A DNA stretch of 64,000 nt from Thermococcus onnurineus NA1. Its GTDB lineage: Archaea > Methanobacteriota_B > Thermococci > Thermococcales > Thermococcaceae. A program made the position numbers and the translations under genes. The stretch spans positions 1,612,001-1,676,000 of the forward strand of contig NC_011529.1 in the NCBI RefSeq assembly GCF_000018365.1, written 5' to 3'. Position 1 is the first letter of the stretch; each line of letters begins with the position of its first letter. Below, in pieces: positions 1 to 10,034 of this stretch. The notes beneath the pieces were generated by a model. It worked only from the letters and a program-made list of their open reading frames with translations. It did no database searches and was not told where the DNA came from.

Positions 1-1980
1 ATGTTCAGGCCCGAAGAGATGGTCAAAATAGAGGTAATCACGCTCAACCGTTACAAAGATGCCTTACTGACTTACCTTCATGAGCAGGGTGTTGTGGAAA
101 TCAGGGAGCTGGAAGTCAAGGTTGCCCAGAAGGATTCCCCCAACGAGTACCACAGAAAGGCTGCCTCGTACAGCATAACTATTTCCAGGCTGGTTGATTT
201 TCTTAAAACCTACAGAAAGGCAAATGGCGGAGGAATAAGGGAGTTCTTCTTCCCACCCGAGAGGGCGAAGAAGACTTACAAATATGAAGGAATCGAGAGG
301 CTCATAAAAGACGTTGAGGACTTTTTAAGCGTCGTCGAGCCCGAGATAAAGGCCGTCGAAAGTAAAATCACTGCGACTCAGACTGAGATCGAGAGGATAA
401 AGGCGGACATAACGATTCTGGAGCTTCTTTCGGCGCTTAACCTTGACGTTTCCTATCTCAGGCCCACAGATATGGTCGAAATAGTCGTCGGAACCGTCGA
501 CAGGAACAAGTTCACTCCTCTCATTGAGGAGGTAAAGAAGGCCACTGAGGGCAGGGTTGTCTTTGTCTCCAAGGATTTCAAAGACAAAGTTCTGGTCGTG
601 TTCGCCTTCCTCAAGAGGGACTACGAGAAGGCCAATCCAGTCTTAGCCAAGTACTCCCTCGAGAGGGTTGAGGTTCCAGAGGGAGAGGGAACCCCACGGG
701 AGCTCATAAAGGTCTACGAGGAGAAGCTTAGGGCTAAGGAGAGGGAGCTTGAGAAGGCCAAGAAGGATGCAGAAACGCTTGCAGAGAAGTACTACGAGGA
801 CGTGGTGTTCTACCAGGAGCTCATGGAGAACGAGAGGGACAAAGCGACGGTTCTTCCAATGCTCGCTAGAACCAACATGACATTTGCCATGACCGGCTGG
901 CTCCCGAGGAGCGAGGTTCCGGAAGTTCTGGAGGGCATAAAGAGAGTCACCAACGGTAAGGCCTACATCAACATTATGGAACCGAGCAAGGAGGAGCTCG
1001 ATGAGATTCCAATCAAGCTCAAGAACCCCGGCTGGGCGAGACCTTTCGAGATGCTTACCGAGATGTACGGGGTCCCCAAGTACAACGAGATTGATCCGAC
1101 GCCGATAATAACCTTCACATATTCGTTCTTCTTTGGTTTCATGCTCACCGACTTTATGTACGGCCTTATAATAGCCATAGTCGCCGCACTGCTTGTCAAG
1201 GGTCACAAGAAGTTCAACGATGGTACCTACAAGTTTGCCTACACTCTGCTCATTAGCGCGGCCTTCACCATGATTATGGGTGTCCTCTTCGGCAGCTACT
1301 TCGGCAACGCCCTTGACTTGGCGGGCTTCAACGTCTGGCGCAAGTGGGACAGCATGACAGACGCGCTGGTAGTCCTCCAGCTGGCGCTGGCGATAGGCCT
1401 AGCTCACCTCTTCACTGGCTATACAATAGGCTTCATAGTCAAGGTGAAGAACGGCGAAGTCAAAGACGCAATCCTCGACCAGCTCTCATGGATGCTCATA
1501 ATACTCGGTGTTGTCTTCCTCGCGCTCGGAATGACCGGCAAGGAAGCCCTCACCCTTCCGGGCAAGGCTCTCTTCGGGGCTGGCCTAGTGCTCTTCACAA
1601 TCGGCGAGTTCAGGAACGGTGCATTGGCTGTGCTGTTGACCATCTCGGACTTCTTCGGCTTTGTCGGCAGCTGGCTCAGCTACGCAAGGCTGATGGCACT
1701 GGCCTTAGCTACCGCTGGAATAGCGATGGTCATCAACATCCTCGTCCAGATGGTCTGGGGTGTTAGCATAGGTCCAGTTCCGATAGGCATAGTCATTGGT
1801 CTCATCCTCTTCGTTGGCGGCCAGCTGTTTTCGGTCGCCATCAACGCCCTCGGAGCGTTCGTCCACTCGCTCCGTCTCCAGTACGTTGAATTTTTCGGGA
1901 CGTTCTACTCAGGTGAAGGCAAGCCTTTCGAGCCTTTCAAGGCCAAAAGGGAGATCTCAAAGTTAGAGTTTGAAGCTTAA
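1..1980 (+). CDS. atpI: A-type ATP synthase subunit I (stator a-subunit)
   Basis: Membrane stator subunit of the A1AO ATP synthase, which forms the ion half-channels against the rotor ring. The first ~350 residues are soluble, with two charged coiled-coil stretches (about 100-140 and 225-290), as in the peripheral-stalk arm of this family. From about residue 370 on there are seven or eight hydrophobic helices. The essential stator arginine is seen in the motif SWLSYARLMALALA, at Arg563 (bases 1687-1689). At 659 aa the length is normal. The window opens exactly on its ATG, so the ribosome-binding site and any upstream atpH are not visible. The stop is 15 bases before atpK, whose strong AAGGAGGTG site begins in this gene's tail. 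First gene of the co-directional I-K-E-C-F-A-B-D operon. Confidence 0.96.
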   Translation: MFRPEEMVKIEVITLNRYKDALLTYLHEQGVVEIRELEVKVAQKDSPNEYHRKAASYSITISRLVDFLKTYRKANGGGIREFFFPPERAKKTYKYEGIERLIKDVEDFLSVVEPEIKAVESKITATQTEIERIKADITILELLSALNLDVSYLRPTDMVEIVVGTVDRNKFTPLIEEVKKATEGRVVFVSKDFKDKVLVVFAFLKRDYEKANPVLAKYSLERVEVPEGEGTPRELIKVYEEKLRAKERELEKAKKDAETLAEKYYEDVVFYQELMENERDKATVLPMLARTNMTFAMTGWLPRSEVPEVLEGIKRVTNGKAYINIMEPSKEELDEIPIKLKNPGWARPFEMLTEMYGVPKYNEIDPTPIITFTYSFFFGFMLTDFMYGLIIAIVAALLVKGHKKFNDGTYKFAYTLLISAAFTMIMGVLFGSYFGNALDLAGFNVWRKWDSMTDALVVLQLALAIGLAHLFTGYTIGFIVKVKNGEVKDAILDQLSWMLIILGVVFLALGMTGKEALTLPGKALFGAGLVLFTIGEFRNGALAVLLTISDFFGFVGSWLSYARLMALALATAGIAMVINILVQMVWGVSIGPVPIGIVIGLILFVGGQLFSVAINALGAFVHSLRLQYVEFFGTFYSGEGKPFEPFKAKREISKLEFEA

Positions 1981-1992
1981 GGAGGTGTTTGA

Positions 1993-2484
<492 letters not shown>

Positions 2485-2521
2485 CTCCCAAACTTTCTTT
2501 ATAGCCTAAGGAGGAAGGAGG

Positions 2522-3133
2522 ATGGAAGGAGCAGAGCTGATCATTCAGGAGATAAACAGGGAGGCGGAGCAGAAGATACAGTATATACTCAGCGAGGCTC
2601 AAAAGGAAGCGGAGAAGATTAGGGAGGAAGCGAGAAAGAGGGCCCAGGCCAGAGCTGAGTGGATACTCAGGAAGGCCCAGACCCAGGCTGAAATAGAAAA
2701 GCAGCGCATAATAGCCAACGCCAAGCTTGAGATAAGAAAGAAGAGGCTCGAAGTTCAGGAGGCCCTCATCCAGGAGGTCATAACGGCCCTCCGCGAAAGG
2801 CTCGCTGAACTTCCTGAGGAAGAGTACTTCCCGATGCTCGTTGATTTAACTGGCAAGGCTGTCGAAGAGCTTGGAAGCGGCAGCGTCGTCGTGAAATCCA
2901 ACGAAAGGACATTGAAGCTCCTGGAGGGCAGGCTCGACGAGTTCAAGAAGGCTCTCACTGAAAAGCTCGGGAGGGACGTTGAAGTCACCCTCGGTGAACC
3001 GATCACCACAATCGGCGGCATCCTCGTCGAGACCCCCGACAGAACTGTTAGGGTAGATAACACCTTCGAGTCCAGGATAGAGAGGTTTGAGGGCGAGCTC
3101 AGGGCGGCAATAGCCAAGGCTCTCTTCGGGTGA
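2522..3133 (+). CDS. atpE: A-type ATP synthase subunit E (peripheral stalk)
   Basis: Peripheral-stalk subunit that pairs with subunit H and holds the A3B3 head against rotation. The first ~100 residues are a long uninterrupted charged helix rich in Glu, Lys, Arg and Ala, and the last ~100 form the compact domain that binds the top of subunit B. The 203-aa length is typical. The ATG has a GGAGGAAGGAGG ribosome-binding site ending directly before it. The 37-base gap after atpK contains CTTTATAG, which could be a weak internal promoter. The stop overlaps the region of the atpC start. Confidence 0.95.
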   Translation: MEGAELIIQEINREAEQKIQYILSEAQKEAEKIREEARKRAQARAEWILRKAQTQAEIEKQRIIANAKLEIRKKRLEVQEALIQEVITALRERLAELPEEEYFPMLVDLTGKAVEELGSGSVVVKSNERTLKLLEGRLDEFKKALTEKLGRDVEVTLGEPITTIGGILVETPDRTVRVDNTFESRIERFEGELRAAIAKALFG

Positions 3134-3138
3134 GGCTA

Positions 3139-4239
3139 ATGGAGACAGGAGCGGTAACTGGAATCCTCAACACTACTCTGGCGGTGGTGTTCACCTGGGT
3201 GGGCTACAAGACAGCGAGGATAGTCTGGAAGTATACCCCCTACTCCTATCCGAACGCGAGGATTAAGGCCATGGAAGCGAAGCTCCTCAGCGAGCAGAGG
3301 TTCAACGAATTGGCCGAGAGCAGAACCCTCAACAACTTCGTGGTCAGCCTGGAGGACACCGACTACAAGGACTACCTTGCGAGCGTTTCAAACTACACCG
3401 TTGAGGAGATTGAGAGGGCCTTGGAGAGGGCTTTGGCAGGCACCTACGAGTTAATGGTCACTATCCTCCCGAAGAGGGTTAACCCATTCTTTAGGCTCCT
3501 TCTGGAAGAGTGGGACGTCAGGAACATAACCAGCGTCATCAAGGCGAAGATGGTAAACGAACCGGCGAGCGACTACGTCGTCGAGATTGGCACAATGCTT
3601 CCCAAGGTTAAAGCTATGGCAGAAGCAAAGACCATGGAGGAGATACTCGTCATACTGGAGGGCACACCCTACGAGGAGCCATACCAGAAGCTCTTGCTCG
3701 GCGAGATTTCCCTTAAGGAGTTTGAAACTGAGCTCTACAGGATGTACTACGCTAAGCTCTTGAACTACGCTCTCTCGAAGAAAGAGGACGAGAGGGTTAT
3801 CCTAGAGGAGTTCGTCAGGCTCAAAATCGACAAAACCAACATACTCACACTGCTGAGAGCGAAGGCTGCGAAGATGGGTGCAGAAGAGATAAAGCCGCTT
3901 ATAATACCCGGTGGAACGATTAAGCTCGACTCAATACTCCACGTCGATGACCTAAGCATGGCCTTAGCCGAGCTTGACTCCACCAGGTACGGGGCGGTAA
4001 TCAGGGACGTCAGAGAGGAGGTCGAGAGGGACTTAAGTGTTCTCGAGAGGGCACTTGACAGGCACATAAGGGAGAGGATGAACGAGCTTACCCGCTTCTA
4101 CCCGCTCAGCGTGGCGACACCTCTAAGCTACATCCTTCAGAAGGAGCGGGAGGTCAGGAAGCTCAGGGCTATTGCGAAGCTCATAGATGACGGAGTTGAG
4201 CCAGAGAGGATAAAGGAACTCGTGGGTGATGCCGCATGA
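3139..4239 (+). CDS. atpC: A-type ATP synthase subunit C (central-stalk socket, d-type)
   Basis: Funnel-shaped subunit that couples the central stalk (D/F) to the proteolipid ring. The all-helical 366-aa sequence with [25 protein letters not shown] near the N-terminus (here split over residues 12-36) is characteristic of the Thermococcales protein. I place the start at ATG 3139 because GGTG lies six bases upstream. A GTG at 3130 overlapping the atpE stop is the other in-frame option and would add MRL. The stop overlaps the atpF start by four bases (ATGA), which implies translational coupling. Confidence 0.94.
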   Translation: METGAVTGILNTTLAVVFTWVGYKTARIVWKYTPYSYPNARIKAMEAKLLSEQRFNELAESRTLNNFVVSLEDTDYKDYLASVSNYTVEEIERALERALAGTYELMVTILPKRVNPFFRLLLEEWDVRNITSVIKAKMVNEPASDYVVEIGTMLPKVKAMAEAKTMEEILVILEGTPYEEPYQKLLLGEISLKEFETELYRMYYAKLLNYALSKKEDERVILEEFVRLKIDKTNILTLLRAKAAKMGAEEIKPLIIPGGTIKLDSILHVDDLSMALAELDSTRYGAVIRDVREEVERDLSVLERALDRHIRERMNELTRFYPLSVATPLSYILQKEREVRKLRAIAKLIDDGVEPERIKELVGDAA

Positions 4240-4544
4240 AGATAGCGGTGCTCGGAGACAAGGACACGGCTTTGGGCTTCAAGCTCGCCGGCGCTCACGA
4301 AGTTTACTCCTTTGAGGACACTCCGCTCGACATGGAGAGGCTGAAGAACAAGCTCAACGAACTTGTTGAGAGGGAAGATATCGGGATAATCCTGATAACC
4401 GAGAGATTCGTCCAGAAGATTGGGCTTCCCGACGTTACGTTTCCAATCATCCTTCAGGTGCCGGACAAATCCGGCTCCAAGTTCGGGGAAGAGGCAATTA
4501 AGGAGATAGTTAGAAGAGCCATTGGTGTTGAGCTGAAGAGGTGA
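4236..4544 (+). CDS. atpF: A-type ATP synthase subunit F (central stalk)
   Basis: Small Rossmann-like central-stalk subunit that binds subunit D and can modulate ATP hydrolysis. It has 102 residues, beginning [20 protein letters not shown], the typical start of archaeal and vacuolar subunit F. It overlaps both neighbours: ATGA with atpC upstream, and the GGTG ribosome-binding site of atpA lies across its stop codon. This packing supports coupled translation in the operon. Confidence 0.95.
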   Translation: MKIAVLGDKDTALGFKLAGAHEVYSFEDTPLDMERLKNKLNELVEREDIGIILITERFVQKIGLPDVTFPIILQVPDKSGSKFGEEAIKEIVRRAIGVELKR

Positions 4545-4549
4545 AGGAA

Positions 4550-6307
4550 ATGGGAAGGATAATTCGTGTTACGGGCCCACTCGTCGTGGCTGATGACATG
4601 AAGGGCGCTAAGATGTACGAGGTCGTCAGGGTCGGCGAAATGGGACTCATCGGAGAAATCATTCGTCTTGAGGGAGATAAGGCGGTCATCCAGGTCTACG
4701 AGGAAACGGCAGGCATAAGGCCGGGCGAGCCGGTCGAAGGAACCGGTGCTTCGCTCAGTGTTGAGCTTGGCCCCGGACTGCTCACCGCAATGTACGACGG
4801 TATTCAGAGGCCGCTTGAGGTTCTCAGGGAGCTCAGCGGCGACTTTATTGCGAGGGGTCTCACCGCTCCGGCCCTCCCGAGAGACAAGAAGTGGCACTTT
4901 ACCCCTAAGGTTAAGGTTGGCGACAAGGTCGTCGGTGGCGACATCCTTGGTGTCGTTCCGGAAACCGGCATCATTGAGCACAGGGTTCTCGTCCCACCGT
5001 GGGTTGAGGGTGAGATAGTTGAAATTGTCGAAGAGGGCGACTACACCATTGAAGAGGTCATAGCCAAGGTCAAGAAGCCCAACGGCGAGATAGAGGAGCT
5101 TAAGATGTACCACCGCTGGCCGGTCCGTGTCAAGAGGCCCTACAAGAGGAAGCTTCCGCCGGAGGTTCCACTCATCACTGGACAGAGGACGATAGACACC
5201 TTCTTCTCCCAGGCCAAGGGTGGAACCGCTGCCATCCCGGGTCCGTTCGGTTCAGGGAAGACCGTTACCCAGCACCAGCTTGCCAAGTGGAGTGACGCCC
5301 AGGTCGTCGTTTACATAGGCTGCGGTGAGCGCGGAAACGAGATGACCGACGTTCTTGAGGAGTTCCCGAAGCTCAAGGATCCGAAGACCGGAAAGCCGCT
5401 CATGGAGAGAACCGTTCTCATAGCAAACACCTCGAACATGCCCGTCGCTGCGCGTGAGGCTTCCATCTACACCGGAATCACCATCGCCGAATACTTCCGC
5501 GACATGGGCTATGACGTCGCTCTCATGGCCGACTCCACGAGCAGGTGGGCTGAAGCTTTGCGTGAGATTTCCGGCCGTCTTGAGGAGATGCCCGGTGAGG
5601 AAGGTTATCCGGCCTACCTTGCCAGTAAGATCGCCGAATTCTACGAGCGTGCCGGTCGTGTCATAACCCTCGGAAGCGATGAGAGGATTGGAAGTGTTTC
5701 CGTCATCGGTGCAGTCTCGCCGCCGGGTGGAGACTTCAGCGAGCCAGTCGTTCAGAACACCCTCCGTGTCGTCAAGGTCTTCTGGGCTCTCGATGCTGAC
5801 CTGGCCAGGAGGAGGCACTTCCCGGCAATCAACTGGCTGAGGAGTTACTCGCTCTACATCGACTCCATCCAGGACTGGTGGCACAAGAACGTTGACCCTG
5901 AGTGGAGGGCAATGAGGGATAGGGCTATGGAGCTTCTTCAGAAAGAGGCCGAGCTCCAGGAGATTGTCAGGATTGTCGGTCCGGATGCTCTGCCGGACAG
6001 GGAGAAGGCCGTCCTCATAGTCGCCAGGATGCTTCGTGAGGATTACCTCCAGCAGGATGCCTTCGACGAGGTCGACACCTACTGCCCGCCTAAGAAGCAG
6101 GTAACTATGATGAGGGTTATCCTCAACTTCTACGAGAGGACCATGGAGGCCGTTGACAGGGGCGTTCCAGTCGACGAGATAGCCAAGCTCCCGGTCAGGG
6201 AGAAGATAGGTCGTATGAAGTTCGAGCCAGAGATTGAGAAGGTTGCCGCACTGATAGACGAGACCAACGCTCAGTTTGAGGAGCTCTTTAAGAAGTATGG
6301 GGCGTGA
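4550..6307 (+). CDS. atpA: A-type ATP synthase catalytic subunit A
   Basis: Catalytic nucleotide-binding subunit of the A3B3 head. The P-loop is the archaeal GPFGSGKT form at residues 231-238 (bases 5240-5263), followed by the GERGNEM region and the family's characteristic non-homologous insert near residues 110-190. The 585-aa length shows an intein-free gene, whereas some Pyrococcus and Thermococcus atpA genes carry an intein at or near the P-loop. The start is ATG 4550, six bases after GGTG. A GTG at 4541 overlapping the atpF stop would add three residues. The atpB reading frame begins across the stop codon. Confidence 0.97.
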   Translation: MGRIIRVTGPLVVADDMKGAKMYEVVRVGEMGLIGEIIRLEGDKAVIQVYEETAGIRPGEPVEGTGASLSVELGPGLLTAMYDGIQRPLEVLRELSGDFIARGLTAPALPRDKKWHFTPKVKVGDKVVGGDILGVVPETGIIEHRVLVPPWVEGEIVEIVEEGDYTIEEVIAKVKKPNGEIEELKMYHRWPVRVKRPYKRKLPPEVPLITGQRTIDTFFSQAKGGTAAIPGPFGSGKTVTQHQLAKWSDAQVVVYIGCGERGNEMTDVLEEFPKLKDPKTGKPLMERTVLIANTSNMPVAAREASIYTGITIAEYFRDMGYDVALMADSTSRWAEALREISGRLEEMPGEEGYPAYLASKIAEFYERAGRVITLGSDERIGSVSVIGAVSPPGGDFSEPVVQNTLRVVKVFWALDADLARRRHFPAINWLRSYSLYIDSIQDWWHKNVDPEWRAMRDRAMELLQKEAELQEIVRIVGPDALPDREKAVLIVARMLREDYLQQDAFDEVDTYCPPKKQVTMMRVILNFYERTMEAVDRGVPVDEIAKLPVREKIGRMKFEPEIEKVAALIDETNAQFEELFKKYGA

Positions 6308-6312
6308 TGCTC

Positions 6313-7704
6313 ATGCCGGGAATGGAGTACTCAACCGTTAGCAAGATTTACGGGCCGCTCATGATAGTACAGGGCGTTAAGGGAGTCGCCTACGGTGAGG
6401 TCGTTGAGATAGAGACCGAGAGTGGCGAGAAAAGGAAGGGACAGGTTCTCGAGGCAAGGCAGGACATGGCTATCGTCCAGGTCTTCGAGGGAACTAGAGA
6501 CCTCGACATAAAGACAACCCGCGTAAGGTTCACCGGCGAGACGCTGAAGGTTCCGGTCAGCATGGACATGCTCGGAAGGGTGTTCAACGGTATCGGTAAG
6601 CCCATCGACGGCGGCCCTGAAATCATTCCTGAGGACAGGCGTGACGTCCACGGTGCTCCCCTTAACCCTGTCGCCCGTGCCTATCCGAGGGACTTCATCC
6701 AGACCGGTGTTTCGGCCATCGACGGAATGAACACGCTCGTCCGCGGCCAGAAGCTGCCCATCTTCAGTGGCTCAGGTCTTCCCCACAACATGCTGGCTGC
6801 ACAGATAGCCAGACAGGCAAAGGTTCTCGGCGAAGAGGAGCAGTTCGCCGTCGTCTTCGCTGCGATGGGTATTACCTACGAGGAGGCCAACTTCTTCAAG
6901 AAGAGCTTCGAAGAGACCGGAGCAATAGAGAGGGCAGTCCTGTTCCTCAATCTCGCCGACGACCCGGCAATCGAGCGTATCATCACCCCGCGTATGGCAC
7001 TCACCGTTGCCGAGTACCTCGCCTTCGACTACGACATGCAGGTTCTAGTTATCCTCACGGACATGACCAACTACGCTGAGGCCCTTCGTGAGATCTCCGC
7101 CGCCCGTGAGGAGGTTCCAGGTAGGCGTGGCTATCCAGGTTACATGTACACCGACTTAGCCACCATCTACGAGCGTGCCGGTCGTGTGAGGGGCAAGAAG
7201 GGAAGCATTACCCAGATGCCTATCCTCACCATGCCCGACGATGATATCACCCACCCGATTCCAGACCTCACCGGTTACATCACCGAGGGCCAGATAGTTC
7301 TCAGCAGAGAGCTCTACAGGAAAGGTATCTATCCACCAATCGATGTCCTTCCGAGCCTCAGCCGTCTGATGAAGGACGGTATCGGTAAGGGCAGGACCAG
7401 GGACGACCATCCGCAGCTCAGCCAGCAGCTCTACGCCGCCTATGCCGAAGGTAGATCCCTCAGGGATCTCGTCGCAGTCGTTGGTGAGGAAGCCCTTAGC
7501 GAGACCGACAGGAAGTACCTCAAGTTCGCCGACCGCTTTGAGAGAGAGTTTATCGCCCAGCGCTACGACGAAGACAGAAGCATCGAAGAGACCCTTGACC
7601 TCGGTTGGGAGCTCCTTGCTGAGCTTCCGGAGAGCGAGCTGAAGCGTGTCAGGAAGGAGTACATCCTCAAGTACCACCCCAAGTACAGAAAGAGGGAGGG
7701 CTGA
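6313..7704 (+). CDS. atpB: A-type ATP synthase regulatory subunit B
   Basis: Non-catalytic nucleotide-binding subunit alternating with A in the head. It is a RecA-fold homologue that lacks a Walker A lysine motif: [14 protein letters not shown] stands where the P-loop would be. It keeps conserved parts such as [20 protein letters not shown] and the helical C-terminal domain. Start codons cluster here (GTG 6304, ATG 6307, ATG 6313, ATG 6322). I prefer ATG 6313 ([14 protein letters not shown]), which matches the usual N-terminus and gives 463 aa. The coding frame begins right at the atpA stop. Confidence 0.96.
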   Translation: MPGMEYSTVSKIYGPLMIVQGVKGVAYGEVVEIETESGEKRKGQVLEARQDMAIVQVFEGTRDLDIKTTRVRFTGETLKVPVSMDMLGRVFNGIGKPIDGGPEIIPEDRRDVHGAPLNPVARAYPRDFIQTGVSAIDGMNTLVRGQKLPIFSGSGLPHNMLAAQIARQAKVLGEEEQFAVVFAAMGITYEEANFFKKSFEETGAIERAVLFLNLADDPAIERIITPRMALTVAEYLAFDYDMQVLVILTDMTNYAEALREISAAREEVPGRRGYPGYMYTDLATIYERAGRVRGKKGSITQMPILTMPDDDITHPIPDLTGYITEGQIVLSRELYRKGIYPPIDVLPSLSRLMKDGIGKGRTRDDHPQLSQQLYAAYAEGRSLRDLVAVVGEEALSETDRKYLKFADRFEREFIAQRYDEDRSIEETLDLGWELLAELPESELKRVRKEYILKYHPKYRKREG

Positions 7705-7731
7705 CCTCCCTTCAACCTTTAGGTGGTCAAG

Positions 7732-8370
7732 ATGGCAGAGCTGCTCAACGTCAAGCCGACCCGTATGGAGCTCCTGAACCTCAAGAGGCGCATTAAGTTA
7801 GCCAAGAAGGGCCACAAGCTCCTCAAGGACAAGCAGGACGCCCTTATCATGGAGTTCTTTACCATCTACGACGAGGCCCTAAGCCTCAGGGAAGAGCTTG
7901 GCAGGAAGATGGAGGAGGCCTTCAAGGCACTCCAGATGGCGGAGATAGACGTCGGAATGCTTCGCCTTAAGGAGATAAGCCTGAGCGTTGAGCCCAACAA
8001 GGAAGTTGATATCAAAAAGAGGAACGTCATGGGAGTTTCAGTTCCCCTTATAGAGGCGGAATCCTTCAGAAGGAGCACCAGCGAGAGAGGGTACGCCTTT
8101 GTCTCCAGCTCGCCAAGGGTTGACTTGGCCGCGGAGAAGTTCGAGGAGGTGCTTGATCTAGCCGTCCGTCTAGCTGAAGTCGAGGAGACCCTTAAGAGGC
8201 TCGCCAGAGAGATTGAGGTCACTAAGAGGCGTGTCAATGCGCTTGAATACATCATTATTCCGAGAATGGAGGCTACCGTCAAGTTCATCAAGCAGCGTCT
8301 CGACGAGATGGAGCGCGAGAACTTCTTCAGACTTAAGCGCGTTAAGGCTCTCATCGAGGCTAGGAGCTAG
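7732..8370 (+). CDS. atpD: A-type ATP synthase subunit D (central shaft)
   Basis: Central rotor shaft, equivalent to F-type gamma. Residues ~5-75 and ~130-210 are long charged helices that would form the antiparallel coiled coil; the middle ~60 residues form the globular part. Start ATG 7732 ([20 protein letters not shown]) has AGGTGGTC just upstream. GTG 7723 would add MVK. The protein is 212 aa, normal for the family. It is the last gene of the operon and is followed by a T-run. Confidence 0.95.
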
Positions 8371-8390
8371 GAGGATTGATTTGCCGTTTG

Positions 8391-8408
8391 GACTTTTTCT
8401 TCTTTGAG
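8391..8408 (+). terminator. T-run terminator after the atp operon
   Basis: CTTTTTCTTCTTTGAG lies 20 bases after the atpD stop. Archaeal intrinsic termination needs only a T-rich non-template stretch, so this is a plausible operon end before the next promoter near 8437. Confidence 0.5.
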
Positions 8409-8434
8409 TTTATGTATGTGATTGTGTAGGCAAA

Positions 8435-8447
8435 TCGCTTAAATATG
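8435..8447 (+). promoter_or_regulatory. TATA box for the diiron protein / MCP / alaX run
   Basis: GCTTAAATATG fits the archaeal TATA consensus. A transcript starting ~25 bases downstream would begin just before the GGTGG ribosome-binding site at 8468-8472. That is part of the reason for choosing ATG 8478 as the start of the next gene instead of the ATG at 8445, which lies inside the TATA box. Confidence 0.55.
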
Positions 8448-8477
8448 CCTTCTCGTAATGCCTTTTTGGTGGCGAAG

Positions 8478-9245
8478 ATGGGTGAGTACCTTATAGAGCC
8501 AGGTCTCGACCCGAGGAAGGATCACGTCCTCTACAGGGACGACGAGCACCTTGTGGTTTATCTTGGAACCCAGGAAGGTGGTGATGACGTCGACGTCAAC
8601 AGCTATCTCATCGTCAGCAGGGGCAGGGGCATCCTCATAGATCCTGGAGGGTACAAGATATTTTCAAAGGTTCTCGCCAACGTCTCCAAGTACATCGACC
8701 CGAGGGACATAGAGTATGTATACATTTGCCATCAGGATCCTGATGTAGCGGGGAGCCTTCCTCTATGGAGGGAGGTCAGTAATTCTAAGATAATCGTCCA
8801 CTGGCTCTGGACAAGGTTCCTCCCGCATTTCGGTTTCGAAGACGCCGATTCAGTGACCTACCAGCTTCCAGATGAGGGAGAGGCTATCCACTTTGGGGCA
8901 ACTATCCTTGAGTTCATCCCTGCGCACTTCCTTCACAGTCCTGGCCACTTCACGATATACGACCACAGGAGCAAGTTCCTGTTCACGGGCGATATAGGTA
9001 TAGCCCTCCTGGATGAGCCTTACATAGTGGTTGAAAACATGGAAAGACACATTCAGGCGATGAGGCCGGTACACGAGCGGCTTATGCCCACTAGCGCTGC
9101 GATAAAGCTCTGGCTCGGCCGCGTTCGCTATTTAGATGTGGAAGCCATACTGCCTCAGCATGGGGCCATTATACCCAAACAGCACGTCAAGAGATTCTTT
9201 GATTTCCTTGAGAACCTTAAAGTGGGCATCGATGTAATGCGCTGA
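8478..9245 (+). CDS. ODP-like diiron metallo-beta-lactamase-fold protein
   Basis: 255-aa protein with the fold of the flavodiiron-protein metal domain but no flavodoxin domain. Candidate iron ligands follow the flavodiiron pattern: His85, Asp87 and Asp89 in CHQDPD, His153 in FLHSPGHF, Asp172 in FTGDIG and His228 in LPQHG. Stand-alone proteins of this kind (ODP, oxygen-binding diiron protein) have been characterised as Fe/O2 sensors of a bacterial chemoreceptor (Treponema denticola). Here too the next gene, 10 bases downstream, is a soluble chemoreceptor-like protein. The O2-sensing role is inferred from that parallel. Alternatives are a hydrolase or an oxygen/NO reductase needing a separate flavoprotein. 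Start ATG 8478 has GGTGG upstream. Confidence 0.8.
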   Translation: MGEYLIEPGLDPRKDHVLYRDDEHLVVYLGTQEGGDDVDVNSYLIVSRGRGILIDPGGYKIFSKVLANVSKYIDPRDIEYVYICHQDPDVAGSLPLWREVSNSKIIVHWLWTRFLPHFGFEDADSVTYQLPDEGEAIHFGATILEFIPAHFLHSPGHFTIYDHRSKFLFTGDIGIALLDEPYIVVENMERHIQAMRPVHERLMPTSAAIKLWLGRVRYLDVEAILPQHGAIIPKQHVKRFFDFLENLKVGIDVMR

Positions 9246-9255
9246 GGTGGTTACC

Positions 9256-10029
9256 ATGAACATCAGGAGCATCGAGAAGGCATCGAGTGCACTGGCCCAG
9301 TCGGTCAGGATAAAGACTTCCAGCAGGGAGTCCAGCAAGATTATCGACGAGCTTGCGGATCAGATCAGCGGGCAGTTTCTTGAGAATAACATGGTAATTA
9401 TCGAGAATATTGAAAAGCTCTCTCAGGTGATGAAAGAGCTTGAGCGCTTTCAGACGGAGTTTTTACCATTTTTCCAGCGCTTTGAGGTGTTTGCCAAAGA
9501 GTTCAACACCCTCGTTGAAAATCTTGAGTACATATCTCGCATAAGCGACTCCATAGCAAGTGTTGCAAAGCAGACCAACTTGGTGGCCCTAAATGCTTCG
9601 ATTGAAGCCGCGAGGGCAGGGGAAGCTGGCAGGGGCTTCGCAGTTGTGGCGGATGAGATTCGGAAGATGGCCGTTCAGACTATGAACCTTGCTAAGGAGA
9701 TAAAGGACTTCAACGCCCGCGTCATGGGTCAGCTCGACACGCTTCGCGATGCCCTCGCTGTGATGGATCGGATCAAGGAGGGCACTGAGATACTCGGCAG
9801 GGACATTGAAACCATAGTGGAGATAAGTTCCGTCCTTGATGAGATTTCCCGCGAGCAGGAGGAGATTGTAAACGACATCAAGCGCCTTAACGGTATCGCC
9901 CTTGCGCTGAGGAAATTCTCGGACATGCAGGACAAGTACAGCAAGGAGCTCGCTTCCCTGCTCAGGATGATGGTTAGTGAGTACGCAAAGGAGCAGATGG
10001 AGCGCTCCAATGGGGGTCTAAGCGGGTGA
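9256..10029 (+). CDS. Soluble methyl-accepting chemotaxis-like signalling protein
   Basis: 257-aa all-helical protein with no signal peptide, transmembrane segment or HAMP domain. Residues ~100-150 hold the conserved chemoreceptor hairpin tip ([19 protein letters not shown], then [15 protein letters not shown]), the contact site for CheA and CheW. The helices on either side form a shortened signalling coiled coil, and no ligand-binding domain is visible. The input signal therefore probably comes from a partner, most simply the diiron protein encoded just upstream. No cheA, cheW or other che gene is in this window. Start ATG 9256 follows GAGGTGG. The stop overlaps the GTG/ATG cluster opening alaX, so the three genes look co-transcribed. 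Confidence 0.88.
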   Translation: MNIRSIEKASSALAQSVRIKTSSRESSKIIDELADQISGQFLENNMVIIENIEKLSQVMKELERFQTEFLPFFQRFEVFAKEFNTLVENLEYISRISDSIASVAKQTNLVALNASIEAARAGEAGRGFAVVADEIRKMAVQTMNLAKEIKDFNARVMGQLDTLRDALAVMDRIKEGTEILGRDIETIVEISSVLDEISREQEEIVNDIKRLNGIALALRKFSDMQDKYSKELASLLRMMVSEYAKEQMERSNGGLSG

Positions 10030-10034
10030 TGGTG

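Noticed and set aside
5240-5263. Possible intein insertion site at the atpA P-loop
   Set aside because: The P-loop GPFGSGKT is uninterrupted and the protein has normal length, so no intein is present.
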